The position numbers and the translations under genes were made by a program. Under the pieces are notes generated by a model that ran no database searches, had not been told where the DNA came from, and saw only the letters and a program-made list of their open reading frames with translations. DNA of 64,000 nt, from positions 4,051,501 to 4,115,500 of the forward strand of contig NZ_CP090003.1 in NCBI RefSeq assembly GCF_021390195.1, in the 5' to 3' direction. This stretch comes from Flagellimonas sp. CMM7. GTDB taxonomy: Bacteria > Bacteroidota > Bacteroidia > Flavobacteriales > Flavobacteriaceae. Positions 1 through 8,330 of this stretch are shown piece by piece (the first letter of the stretch is position 1; each line of letters opens with the position of its first letter).

Positions 1-477
1 TGCTAAAACACCTATTTCTGCAGCTGTTATTTGAACACCCGGTTTAAGCAGTTCTTTGCTCTTAACAATATCACTCCCTGTGTAATGAATATTTTGACCT
101 TTTATGACTGGTTTAAGCAATGAAAAAGCTCCATTATCCAAGGAGATATGCTCATACATGACGACAGTATCTGCATTTTCAGGAACCATGGCACCGGTCA
201 TTACCTCTATACATTCCGCATTGTCCTGCAGAACTTGTTGTGGACTCCCTGCTTGCGCAATTCCTGAAACTTTAAAGGTTTGATTTGGGGATAAAATTCC
301 ATCAGAATTAATGGCAATTCCATCCTTGGTAGCTCTATCAAATGGAGGGAAATCTCTATCCGCAATAATGGTTTCAGCAAGAATCCTATTGTTAGATTGT
401 ATAAGGTCAACACGTTCGTCCCCATAATCTTGGGCATTGTCCAGAACCTTTTGTAACGCAGTTTTAAAAGAAATCAT
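1..477 (-). CDS. moeA: Molybdopterin molybdenumtransferase MoeA, N-terminal part (runs off the left edge)
   Basis: MoeA inserts molybdate into adenylylated molybdopterin in the last common step of molybdenum cofactor synthesis, in the cytoplasm. Reading leftwards from the ATG at 477, 159 codons are open to the window edge. The translation has typical MoeA features: MISFKTALQKVLDNA at the N-terminus, then DFPPFDRATKDGIAI, a match to the conserved PPFDxSxxDGYAI region, then TGAMVPENADTVVMYE, which matches the TGAxLPxGADTVV motif. The start overlaps the stop codon of the upstream permease gene (ATGA arrangement), so the two are translationally coupled. The remaining two thirds of the protein lie outside the window. 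Identification is firm. One residue in the first motif differs from the usual (R for S, and I where Y is common). Confidence 0.93.
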   Translation of the reverse strand, partial: MISFKTALQKVLDNAQDYGDERVDLIQSNNRILAETIIADRDFPPFDRATKDGIAINSDGILSPNQTFKVSGIAQAGSPQQVLQDNAECIEVMTGAMVPENADTVVMYEHISLDNGAFSLLKPVIKGQNIHYTGSDIVKSKELLKPGVQITAAEIGVLA

Positions 478-1256
478 GAAAATAGAGTTAGTTCTAATCC
501 GTTTTTTAATAATACACGTATCCCAACAAATAAAACTAGAAACGCCGTAAGCAATTTGATTCTATTTGATGATAGTTTCCCAATACTCATTCTAACACCT
601 AATTGCCCCCCTAACAGCACAACAAATAACAATCCTACAATCTCAGGCCAAAATACTTCAAACGAGTTGCTTATAATCAATCCACCAATACCCGAAATAG
701 AATTAACAAGGATAAAAAAACTTGCCAAAGCGGCTATAACAATGGGTTTGTCCCATTTCATATGGTTAAGTATAGGGGCCAAGAAAATGCCACCACCAAT
801 ACCAACAAGACCAGATAGCAACCCAATACCTCCACCCAGTATGTAAGAAACATAATTTGGATATTTTTTGATGTTAGTCTTTGGTTTAAGTTTTAAGGTT
901 TGATAGGTAAGTGCTATGGCTGAAATAATTAAGGAACTACCTAAAAGAATAAAAAACACATGTTCCTTTAACCGAAACGAAGCTCCAATAAATGCAAATG
1001 GAATACTAGTGACTATAAATGGAAGAAACTTTTTAACCTGTAAGTGTCCGCTTTTATAAAACAGAAGACAACTCCCTAAAACGACAGTTAGATTGCATAA
1101 AAGTGCTGTACTTCGTATGGCAAAGAAGCTGGTAAGTACCAATGTTAAAATGGCCAAATAGCTTGAACCACCTCCAAAACCAACAGCAGAGTATAATGTT
1201 GCTACAATGAAAAAGGAAAGAAGTAGTAAAATAAAATCGCCAGAGGCTAGGGACAT
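474..1256 (-). CDS. TauE/SafE family sulfite exporter-like membrane permease
   Basis: A 260-residue integral membrane protein with about eight hydrophobic segments. It has the two-fold repeat of the TauE/SafE (DUF81) family: GFGGGSSYLA at residues 26-35 and GLVGIGGGIFLAPIL at 149-163. Members export or import sulfite, sulfoacetate or other small organosulfur anions; the substrate here cannot be read from the sequence. It lies inside the molybdenum cofactor operon, overlapping the MoeB-rhodanese gene upstream by 10 nt and moeA downstream by 4 nt. That placement suggests a role linked to cofactor sulfur chemistry or oxyanion traffic, but this is inference. Confidence 0.85.
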   Translation of the reverse strand: MSLASGDFILLLLSFFIVATLYSAVGFGGGSSYLAILTLVLTSFFAIRSTALLCNLTVVLGSCLLFYKSGHLQVKKFLPFIVTSIPFAFIGASFRLKEHVFFILLGSSLIISAIALTYQTLKLKPKTNIKKYPNYVSYILGGGIGLLSGLVGIGGGIFLAPILNHMKWDKPIVIAALASFFILVNSISGIGGLIISNSFEVFWPEIVGLLFVVLLGGQLGVRMSIGKLSSNRIKLLTAFLVLFVGIRVLLKNGLELTLFS

Positions 1257-2314
1257 ACGGTCATCATTTTATTCATACCTCCTAAAATATGATAAAAAGT
1301 CAAGTTTGGATGGGTGGTTCGGAGATGTTTTAATGCCAATTCACTTCTTTTTCCTGACTGACAGATGATATAAATCTCCTTGTTCGAGTCAATTTGATGT
1401 TCAAATACATCCAGATTATCCAGAGGGATGTTTACAGCCTCATCCAAATGATTTTGATTAAACTCTTCTGCAGTTCTAACATCAATTAAAGTAAATTTTT
1501 TATTTGATTCTCTTAATGATTGGTAAGTTTTTGCGCTTATGGAAGGAACTATATCACAGTCTACAGCTTCATAAAAATCTTGAAGCTGAGTTATTCTCTT
1601 GTTGGTAGGATTGGCTTTAAAATTAATTTTGCTAACATGTTGGTTCAGCCCGTTGTATATCATTAGCTTGCCTGAGAGCACTTCCCCTACTCCTGTCAAC
1701 ACCTTTACCGCTTCCAAAGCCTGCAGTGTTCCTATGATTCCTGGAATAACTCCAAGAACACCGTTTTCATTACAATTTGGAACCTCCTCAGCTTTGGGCA
1801 TTTCTGGATATAAACAACGATAGGTAGGTCCGTTTTGATAGTTAAAAACACTCACATGTCCTTCAAAACCATGCAATGCTCCATAAACAAATGGTTTTTT
1901 CAATATTACACACGCATCATTAATGAGGTAGCGTGTTGGAAAGTTGTCAGTTGCATCCACAACAAGGTCATATTCCTTAATGACTTCCACTGCATTTTCC
2001 TTGGTCAAAAAAGTATCGTGGGTAGTAAATATTGTTTTAGAATTTTGTGCCGAAAGTTTTTTATGAACCACATCCAACTTCAATCTCCCCAAGTCTTTTT
2101 CTGAGTACAGGACTTGTCTTTGCAAATTATGTAACTCAACAACATCTTGATCCATCAATCCCAATGTCCCAACTCCCATTGCATTAAGGTATTGAAGAAC
2201 AGGTAACCCCAACCCTCCTAGACCTACAACCAAAACTTTAGCTTCAAAAAGCTTTGCTTGCCCATCTGGGCCAAACTCTTTTAGACTGGTTTGTCTTATA
2301 TACCTAGAATTCAT
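1247..2314 (-). CDS. moeB: MoeB/ThiF-type adenylyltransferase fused to a C-terminal rhodanese domain
   Basis: Expected to adenylylate the C-terminal Gly-Gly of MoaD so that it can be thiocarboxylated. The N-terminal E1-like domain (about 1-250) has the nucleotide-binding GLGGLG loop at 31-36, acidic residues in MDQDVVE (54-60), NLQRQ at 63-67 and D123 in DATDN. A Cys in PNCNENGVLG (C181) corresponds to the conserved cysteine region. The C-terminal rhodanese domain (about 262-352) has an active-site loop CQSGKRS with C318 as the sulfur-carrying cysteine. This architecture resembles eukaryotic MOCS3/Uba4. The paired CxxC zinc motifs of E. coli MoeB are not evident (TYRC replaces CxxC, and no later CxxC pair). 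It overlaps both neighbours in the operon. A role in thiamine sulfur transfer cannot be excluded, but moaD, moaA and moeA nearby favour molybdopterin. Confidence 0.9.
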   Translation of the reverse strand: MNSRYIRQTSLKEFGPDGQAKLFEAKVLVVGLGGLGLPVLQYLNAMGVGTLGLMDQDVVELHNLQRQVLYSEKDLGRLKLDVVHKKLSAQNSKTIFTTHDTFLTKENAVEVIKEYDLVVDATDNFPTRYLINDACVILKKPFVYGALHGFEGHVSVFNYQNGPTYRCLYPEMPKAEEVPNCNENGVLGVIPGIIGTLQALEAVKVLTGVGEVLSGKLMIYNGLNQHVSKINFKANPTNKRITQLQDFYEAVDCDIVPSISAKTYQSLRESNKKFTLIDVRTAEEFNQNHLDEAVNIPLDNLDVFEHQIDSNKEIYIICQSGKRSELALKHLRTTHPNLTFYHILGGMNKMMTVCP

Positions 2315-2924
2315 TGGTCATTTCTAATTTAGATTTTATGAATTCATAATCTGAAACAGAATTGGCGTTATACAATAGTTCATCATGCTTTGGATTAATC
2401 AATTCCACATCTGAATTAATCAAAAACTTTCTAGGGCAGGTACTTTCAGAAGTTTCCAGATAGGAAATTGCTCTTTTCAACCCCTCTGGTTCCCAAATTG
2501 TGATTAAAGGCTCAGGTAAATTGTTTTTTTTTGTGGCATAAGATGTTGCTAATTTCTTAGGGTTTCTATTATCCGCCAAGTTTTTTAAAGCTTTCAAATC
2601 AATTAATGGAACGTCACATGCAAGTACAAACCAAGCTGCATTTGGATAGGTTTTGTGAGCACTTAATATTCCATTAAAAGGACCTCGATATTCGTTTTGA
2701 TCTACAATAGTATTGAAGTCATTGTCCATACCCGATTGTTGTTCTTCGCGCATGCTTAGAAAAACTTTGTCACAAGTACGTTCCAAGAGCTTATACAAGT
2801 GTTCTTGTTGTGGAATGGAATGATATTTAATCAATCCTTTATCAGATCCCATGCGAGTGCTCTTTCCTCCTGCCAATACCAAACCATATAAATTGGCTGC
2901 CTTATTTCCTCCTATTTCTTTCAT
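2304..2924 (-). CDS. mobA: MobA-like molybdenum cofactor nucleotidyltransferase
   Basis: A 206-residue nucleotidyltransferase with the signature loop LAGGKSTRMGSDKG near residues 17-30, which binds the NTP, and an acidic ACDVPLI motif typical of MobA/MocA/IspD-like folds. The loop resembles GTP-using MobA more than CTP-using MocA. I chose the ATG at 2924, which lies 23 nt after the moaA stop. An in-frame TTG at 2957 would add 11 residues and overlap moaA. The product would attach GMP (or possibly CMP) to the cofactor. This matters because the enzyme encoded upstream belongs to a family that often carries the cytosine dinucleotide form. The nucleotide used cannot be decided from sequence alone. 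Confidence 0.85.
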   Translation of the reverse strand: MKEIGGNKAANLYGLVLAGGKSTRMGSDKGLIKYHSIPQQEHLYKLLERTCDKVFLSMREEQQSGMDNDFNTIVDQNEYRGPFNGILSAHKTYPNAAWFVLACDVPLIDLKALKNLADNRNPKKLATSYATKKNNLPEPLITIWEPEGLKRAISYLETSESTCPRKFLINSDVELINPKHDELLYNANSVSDYEFIKSKLEMTNEF

Positions 2925-2946
2925 AATCAAAGTAGTAATGGTAACG

Positions 2947-3933
2947 TTAACCGCCAATGGAAGTCATGGAGCTATCAAAAACGGTCGTGGAGTGTTCATT
3001 CTGTGCTTCAAAACCTGTTTTAGCTCGGTTCCCAACAGCTTCTAAAATAGCATTCTTCACATTTTTTTCTGCCGAAGCTTTACGCATGATATCCCTCAGG
3101 TTTGCTTTCGGCTTACCATACAAACAGGTAATGACATCTCCGGTAGCAGTGACCCTAAGCCTATTACAACTTCCACAAAAAGTTCTGCTGAAAGATGGAA
3201 TAATACCAAATGTGCCTTTATGACCTTGTATTTTGTAATTGACAGATGTGGATGTCGCTGGTGATACTAGCTTTTCAAAATTTGGGTATTCTTTTATAAT
3301 ATGCTCCAGAATTGCTTTATGATTCCATTTAATAGCGACAAAGTTTTTGGAACCTCCGTTAAAAGGCATTTCTTCAAGAAACCGTACAGAAACATTGTAA
3401 TGCTTCATCAATTCCAAAATAGGAAGAATGTCCTGCTCATTTTGGCCATCTAAAACAATAAAATTAATGCGGACATTGAACCCTTCGGTAATAAGCCGGA
3501 TTAAATTGTTGTGTACGGTATCAAATTGTTTCCTTCTGGTAATGCGTTCAAAAGTCTCCCTATTTATGGAATCCAAACTGACATTAACATTTTTAATGCC
3601 AAGTTCCTTCAGTTCATCAATATATGGACCGATTAATGTCGCATTCGTAGTGACAGAAATGTCATCTAGACCTTTCATCTCACTTAATTCTCTCAACAAA
3701 ACCATCAAATCCTTCCTTACAAAAGGTTCTCCCCCAGTAATTCGGATTTTATCTATTCCCTGGTCTACCAAAATCCGGCTCACTTGCGAGAGCTCTTTTA
3801 TGGACAGCAGCTTGTCATTTTTTACAAAATCGATACCTTCTGAAGGCATACAATAATTACATCGCAAATTGCACCTGTCTGTTACAGCGAGTCTTAAGTA
3901 ATTAATTTGTCTATTGTGGTTGTCTATCAACAT
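2947..3933 (-). CDS. moaA: GTP 3',8-cyclase MoaA (radical SAM)
   Basis: Catalyses the first step of molybdopterin synthesis, rearranging GTP with S-adenosylmethionine. The 328-residue protein has the radical SAM cluster motif CNLRCNYC (C21, C25, C28), a GGEPFVRKDL SAM-binding stretch, and the second C-terminal cluster motif with C253, C256 and C270 in FCGSCNRLR...ITC. It ends in a C-terminal Gly-Gly, as functional MoaA proteins do. It lies 44 nt downstream of moaD and directly before the mobA-like gene. MoaC is expected elsewhere, perhaps beyond the left edge. All diagnostic residues are intact. Confidence 0.97.
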   Translation of the reverse strand: MLIDNHNRQINYLRLAVTDRCNLRCNYCMPSEGIDFVKNDKLLSIKELSQVSRILVDQGIDKIRITGGEPFVRKDLMVLLRELSEMKGLDDISVTTNATLIGPYIDELKELGIKNVNVSLDSINRETFERITRRKQFDTVHNNLIRLITEGFNVRINFIVLDGQNEQDILPILELMKHYNVSVRFLEEMPFNGGSKNFVAIKWNHKAILEHIIKEYPNFEKLVSPATSTSVNYKIQGHKGTFGIIPSFSRTFCGSCNRLRVTATGDVITCLYGKPKANLRDIMRKASAEKNVKNAILEAVGNRAKTGFEAQNEHSTTVFDSSMTSIGG

Positions 3934-3977
3934 AATTTATCCTCCATAGCTATCGTAAGATACTATTTATGCGCTTA

Positions 3978-4232
3978 TTATCCACCACTAACTGGAGGGA
4001 TAAGCGCTATTTCATCGTAAGAATTAATGGTTTCATTATCCTCGGCATATGCATTGTTAACAGCAACAGCCAAAGAGGATAATTTATTGAGTTCTGGATA
4101 GGTTTCACCCAGAAACTGTTTTAATTCTTTTACGGTTTTTGGAATTTTTCTACCTGTAACACTAGATGTGGGGACAGATAAGGTGGAACTTCCCACAATA
4201 TCTTTGGTAACCCCAAACAATAATATCGTCAT
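3978..4232 (-). CDS. moaD: Molybdopterin synthase small subunit MoaD
   Basis: An 84-residue ubiquitin-fold sulfur carrier. It begins MTILLFGVTKDIVG and ends in ALIPPVSGG, the C-terminal Gly-Gly that is adenylylated by the MoeB partner and then thiocarboxylated. MoaD works with MoaE (not visible here) to convert precursor Z to molybdopterin. It starts 4 nt after the stop of the molybdoenzyme large subunit and precedes moaA, so enzyme and cofactor genes form one transcription unit. Confidence 0.95.
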   Translation of the reverse strand: MTILLFGVTKDIVGSSTLSVPTSSVTGRKIPKTVKELKQFLGETYPELNKLSSLAVAVNNAYAEDNETINSYDEIALIPPVSGG

Positions 4233-4236
4233 AAAA

Positions 4237-6465
4237 TCAACCTATAATTTCCTTGCTCGGTACTTTTAAAAGTTCTGGTGTTTTGGTGAATGGTTGTTTA
4301 TAGAGTCTATTGCCGGTAGCTGCTTTGAATGCATTTGCTACTGCACCACCTGCTGGAGGTAAGGTCGGTTCCCCTAATCCGGTAGGTGAAAACTCATTTT
4401 TTACAAAGTGTGTTTCCACTAAAGGTGCCTCTCTCATTCTAATCATTCGGTATTTATCAAAATTGCTGGCCGTTGGTCTTCCGTTTTCAAATTGCAATTC
4501 GCCATACATGGAATGTCCAACGCCATCTATAACGCCACCTTCAATTTGATTTAGTGCTCCCATAGGGTTAACAACAATTCCGCAGTCTACCACGCAAGTA
4601 ATTTTCTTAACCACTGGCTCACCATTTTCAACTTCAACATCCGCAACTTCGGCTACATGGGTATTATGGCAATAGTAGCTCACAAACCCCTGATGTATGT
4701 TTTTAGGTTTTGTTCCCCAACCAGATTTCTCAACGGCAACTTTAATTACCTCCTTCATACGGTCCGGTGAGTACTGAATTCGTTCATCTTCTTCTGGCTT
4801 GACCTTATCGAGTAGATCCAATCTCATTTGAATTTTATCTACTTCCATCAACTCAGCCAGTTCATCAAAGAAACTTTGCTCAGCATACGCCAAGAAATTG
4901 GTATATGGAGCTCTCCAAGCCCCTGTAGTAATATTACTCTTATAATTAGCAGTATCCACTTGGTAATTTTCTATGGCACCAGCCGGAAAGAAGTTAGGAA
5001 TCAACCCATACATGTTATCGTTGATGGCCGCTTCTTTTAAATGGTAAGCTGTTACTTTTCCATCCTTCACCCCTGCTTTGATCCTGTATTTGATGGCCAT
5101 TCTATAAATACCATCTTCCATATCATCTTCTCTGGAGTAAACTACCTTAACTGGCTTTTTGATGACACTGGAGATTTCTGCAGCTTCAAGTACAAAATCC
5201 CCATAGAGCCTTCTACCAAAACCACCACCCATTCGGGTCATTTCTAAGTAAATGTCACTTTCTTCTCTTCCAAACATTTTGGCTACAAGACCTGCCTTCC
5301 ATGCTGGAGTTTGAATTGGGCCTGCCAAATGTACTCTCTCTTCGGTAACGTTTGCAAAGAAGTTCATAGGCTCCATACAGTTATGAGGTAAAAAAGGAGA
5401 CTCATAAGTACGTTCCAAAATTTCATCAGCTTCGGCAAAAGCCTTTTTTATATTACCATCTGAACGTTCGGTTTTAAAGTTACTTCCATCTAATAAATCT
5501 GTAAGTATCTTATCATGTTCTTCGGTACTTTCCATGGATGTGTCCTCTTCCCATTCAGCCTCAATTGCTTCTTTTGCTTTCATCGCCTGCCATGTAGACT
5601 CGGCAACCACCACAACCTTATCACTTGCAGATATTTTGCTAGAGAAACTAGGGTCTTCTGCAAGAAGTCCTCTAACCTTTTCACCAATTTTTATAACATT
5701 CAGCACACCCGGCATTGCTTTTGCCGCTGTGTCATCATAGGAAACCAATTTATGACCAAATGCTGGTGGACGTACCACGGCTGCATAGACCATTCCGTCA
5801 ACTTTATAATCCAATCCAAACAAAGGTTGCCCTGTGGCAATCTTATGGATGTCTACATTGGGAGCATCTTTACCAATAATTTTATAATCTTTTGGTTCTT
5901 TTAATGCCACATCTTCCGGAACTTCCAACATGGATGCTTCTTTTACGACATCTCCAAAGCCCAAAGTTTCACCTGCGGCATTGGTGATAACACCATCGCT
6001 AACAGTGCATTCTGACGCGTCAACTCCCCAACGAGCTGCCGCAGCATTGACCAACATTTGTTTAGCAGTGGCACCTGTTTGTCTTAGGGCGTCCCACCCA
6101 TGACGAATGGATTGACTACCTCCTGCTACTTGTCTAGTATAGTTTTCAGTATCTAGAATACCTTGTTCAACATAGACATCTTTCCATGCCACATCAAGCT
6201 CTTCGGCAATAATCATTGGCATGGAGGTTTTTACGCCTTGGCCTATTTCAGGATTAGGAGAGAAAATGGTTACTGCTCCATTATCTGCAATTTTGATAAA
6301 AGCGTTGAAGTCATTGTAATTTAACTGGGAAAGATCTATTGGTGGTGCGGCTTTTGGCTTGCACGCCTGGAATAAGTTGAAACCAATCAGCATACCGCCC
6401 CCTGCGAGAGATGAGGTTCGCATAAAAGCTCTTCTGCTGAATGTTAATGCTGTATTTGTTGACAT
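4237..6465 (-). CDS. Tat-exported molybdopterin-binding large subunit, xanthine dehydrogenase family (isoquinoline 1-oxidoreductase beta-like)
   Basis: A 742-residue protein of the aldehyde oxidase/xanthine dehydrogenase large-subunit superfamily, IorB-like subgroup. The N-terminus carries a twin-arginine motif SRRAFM (residues 10-15) and a hydrophobic stretch ending in LFQAC, so it may be a Tat-exported lipoprotein anchored at C35. The active-site Glu of the family is in GLGEPTLPPAGGA (E699). Central segments such as GGGFGRRLYGD and GAWRAP match cofactor-binding loops. It would hydroxylate an N-heterocycle or oxidise an aldehyde outside the cytoplasm; the substrate is unknown. The partner 2Fe-2S subunit is encoded 35 nt upstream. 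No cytochrome subunit is seen next to it in this operon. Confidence 0.92.
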   Translation of the reverse strand: MSTNTALTFSRRAFMRTSSLAGGGMLIGFNLFQACKPKAAPPIDLSQLNYNDFNAFIKIADNGAVTIFSPNPEIGQGVKTSMPMIIAEELDVAWKDVYVEQGILDTENYTRQVAGGSQSIRHGWDALRQTGATAKQMLVNAAAARWGVDASECTVSDGVITNAAGETLGFGDVVKEASMLEVPEDVALKEPKDYKIIGKDAPNVDIHKIATGQPLFGLDYKVDGMVYAAVVRPPAFGHKLVSYDDTAAKAMPGVLNVIKIGEKVRGLLAEDPSFSSKISASDKVVVVAESTWQAMKAKEAIEAEWEEDTSMESTEEHDKILTDLLDGSNFKTERSDGNIKKAFAEADEILERTYESPFLPHNCMEPMNFFANVTEERVHLAGPIQTPAWKAGLVAKMFGREESDIYLEMTRMGGGFGRRLYGDFVLEAAEISSVIKKPVKVVYSREDDMEDGIYRMAIKYRIKAGVKDGKVTAYHLKEAAINDNMYGLIPNFFPAGAIENYQVDTANYKSNITTGAWRAPYTNFLAYAEQSFFDELAELMEVDKIQMRLDLLDKVKPEEDERIQYSPDRMKEVIKVAVEKSGWGTKPKNIHQGFVSYYCHNTHVAEVADVEVENGEPVVKKITCVVDCGIVVNPMGALNQIEGGVIDGVGHSMYGELQFENGRPTASNFDKYRMIRMREAPLVETHFVKNEFSPTGLGEPTLPPAGGAVANAFKAATGNRLYKQPFTKTPELLKVPSKEIIG

Positions 6466-6500
6466 TTTTGTTGTTTTTGTTGTAAAAAGTTGGTGTTAAA

Positions 6501-6962
6501 TTAATCCATGTTATCAGCTGCAATCATGACAGCTTTTCGGATTCTGGAGTAGGATGCGCATCTACAAATGTTACCATGCATTGCATTTTTTACATCGTCT
6601 TCTGTAGGGTTTGGGTTATTCTCCAAAAATGCTGACGCGGTCATAATTTGTCCAGCTTGGCAATAACCGCATTGAGGAACATCCACTTCCTTCCATGCTT
6701 CTTGCACAGGGTGGGTTCCATCCTCGGATAGTCCTTCTATAGTGGTAATGGATTTACCGTCCAGCTGGTCCAATGTCATGGAGCAACTTCTCATTGCTGT
6801 TCCATCTACATGAATGGTACAGGCTCCACACTGCCCAATTCCACATCCATACTTGGTGCCGACCAAATCTAAATGATCTCTTAGCACCCATAAAACTGGA
6901 GTGTCCTCAGAAACATCTACTGTTTTGGATTCTCCATTGACTTTAATTTGATACGTTGGCAT
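6501..6962 (-). CDS. (2Fe-2S)-binding small subunit of the molybdenum hydroxylase (isoquinoline 1-oxidoreductase alpha-like)
   Basis: Electron-transfer partner of the large subunit. From the ATG at 6962 it is 153 residues. The plant-type ferredoxin domain has C40, C45, C48 and C60 (GCGIGQCGAC...SC). The helical C-terminal domain binds a second cluster through C98, C101, C133 and C135 (CGYC...CRC). The open frame extends 27 residues upstream, but MPTYQIKVNG is where the family normally begins. It has no signal sequence and is presumably exported with the Tat-bearing large subunit. It is the first gene of the minus-strand operon running to the left edge; the promoter should lie in 6963-7144. 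Confidence 0.95.
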   Translation of the reverse strand: MPTYQIKVNGESKTVDVSEDTPVLWVLRDHLDLVGTKYGCGIGQCGACTIHVDGTAMRSCSMTLDQLDGKSITTIEGLSEDGTHPVQEAWKEVDVPQCGYCQAGQIMTASAFLENNPNPTEDDVKNAMHGNICRCASYSRIRKAVMIAADNMD

Positions 6963-7144
6963 AGTTTCTTGAATTGATTGAATTTCAATTAGATTTCTTG
7001 TTGAAGTTACCAAAATTTGAATTGATTGACTTTTTTTTAACAAGACGGGGCTTTTTTTAACTTTTCTTTAAATCTATTGTTGGTTTGCGAAGTAATTTTC
7101 AAATAAAATGAGCGTTTTGCAAGAAGAACCTCAACTATTATAAA

Positions 7145-8233
7145 ATGAAAAACACATTGCAATACCTCATTATTTCAATTTTTACAATTGTTCTTTTTTC
7201 CTGTGGAAATGCTGACGATGATGCTAGTTTCGACCTTAATCAAGGTGAATTGGGACAAGGGAAAGATCCAGATAATTGTCTTGGTTTTGAAGATAACGAA
7301 CTGTTGTTGTCCATTCAGGATCAATTTACAGCATTGCCAGGAAAGGTTTCCATTCTGTTCAAAGTTTCTGACCTTCAGGGAAACCCTATTTCTGGTTTAA
7401 CGGCAAATCAGTTTACCATATATGAGCAAGGCAGAAATGATGATTGTTTTAACACCATCTCATCTTCTGAATCACAAGCCAGAATTTCTTCAAACTCCCA
7501 AGTTTTTAGCAATAACACCTTATTGATTCTGGATTTGAGCAATAGCGTGTTAGAAAGCAGTCTAGAAGAATTAAAGACAGCTTCAACCAGTTTTGTTGCC
7601 AATGTGATTCCATCACCTGAAACTGACTCTTTTAAAATGGCGATTTATTGGTTTGACGGAGAAAATGAATTACACCTTCTCAACCCATTAACATCCTCTG
7701 CAACAGAACTCACCGCTGCCATTGATGGCATTACAGCTGATATTAGTAATGATCCTTCAACTGACTTGTATGGAGCAGTTATTAAATCAACGAATATTGC
7801 TGAAGATTTAATTCAAGAAAACAATAAGGCTTCGGTAATAGGTGCTGCTTCCATTGTTTTATTTACCGATGGTACAGATCAAGCATCTCGTTTTACTGAA
7901 GAAGCCGCTCTAAAAGCTGTCAATGACACAAATCGTAATATTTCCTTTTTTACTATTGGTCTTGGCGCTGAAATTGATACCCAAGTATTAACAGAAATTG
8001 GAAAAACAGCCAGTGTTTTTGCTGGTAATAAAGAAGAACTGGAAACCACATTCACGCAGATATCTCAACGAGTATCTGAACAAGCCAATAGTTTCTACCT
8101 TTTTGAATATTGTACTCCCAAACGCGATGGCAGTGGAAACAACAACTTGGTTATTCAACTAAGTAATGGTGGTCTTCAAGGAGCGGTACAAACCAGGTTC
8201 AGTGCTGATGGATTTACTGGAGGATGTGAATAA
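7145..8233 (+). CDS. VWA-domain lipoprotein
   Basis: A 362-residue surface or periplasmic lipoprotein. The signal peptide ends in a lipobox with LFSC (C20). A segment at about 65-105 looks like an extracellular Ig-like region (GNPISGLTANQFTIYE). A von Willebrand factor A domain follows, with the metal-dependent adhesion site DLSNS at 130-134 and a second site TDGTD. It probably binds protein ligands through a divalent cation. It is divergent from the molybdenum operon and has no obvious functional link with it. The start is the ATG directly before the signal peptide. Confidence 0.82.
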   Translation: MKNTLQYLIISIFTIVLFSCGNADDDASFDLNQGELGQGKDPDNCLGFEDNELLLSIQDQFTALPGKVSILFKVSDLQGNPISGLTANQFTIYEQGRNDDCFNTISSSESQARISSNSQVFSNNTLLILDLSNSVLESSLEELKTASTSFVANVIPSPETDSFKMAIYWFDGENELHLLNPLTSSATELTAAIDGITADISNDPSTDLYGAVIKSTNIAEDLIQENNKASVIGAASIVLFTDGTDQASRFTEEAALKAVNDTNRNISFFTIGLGAEIDTQVLTEIGKTASVFAGNKEELETTFTQISQRVSEQANSFYLFEYCTPKRDGSGNNNLVIQLSNGGLQGAVQTRFSADGFTGGCE

Positions 8234-8330
8234 TCTTCTCATAAATAGCCATTTAAAATCCTATAACAAAATCGTTTGCTTGTGTCTTTTATAAAGTATT
8301 ATCTTGGCACTATATGTAAATGTTTTTGTT

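Noticed and set aside
207..437. Minus-strand open frame of 76 codons
   Set aside because: It lies in a different frame inside moeA, whose frame carries clear family motifs.
5515..5904. Plus-strand open frame of 129 codons opposite the molybdoenzyme gene
   Set aside because: Antisense shadow of a strongly conserved coding sequence; cysteine- and phenylalanine-rich composition is typical of such shadows.
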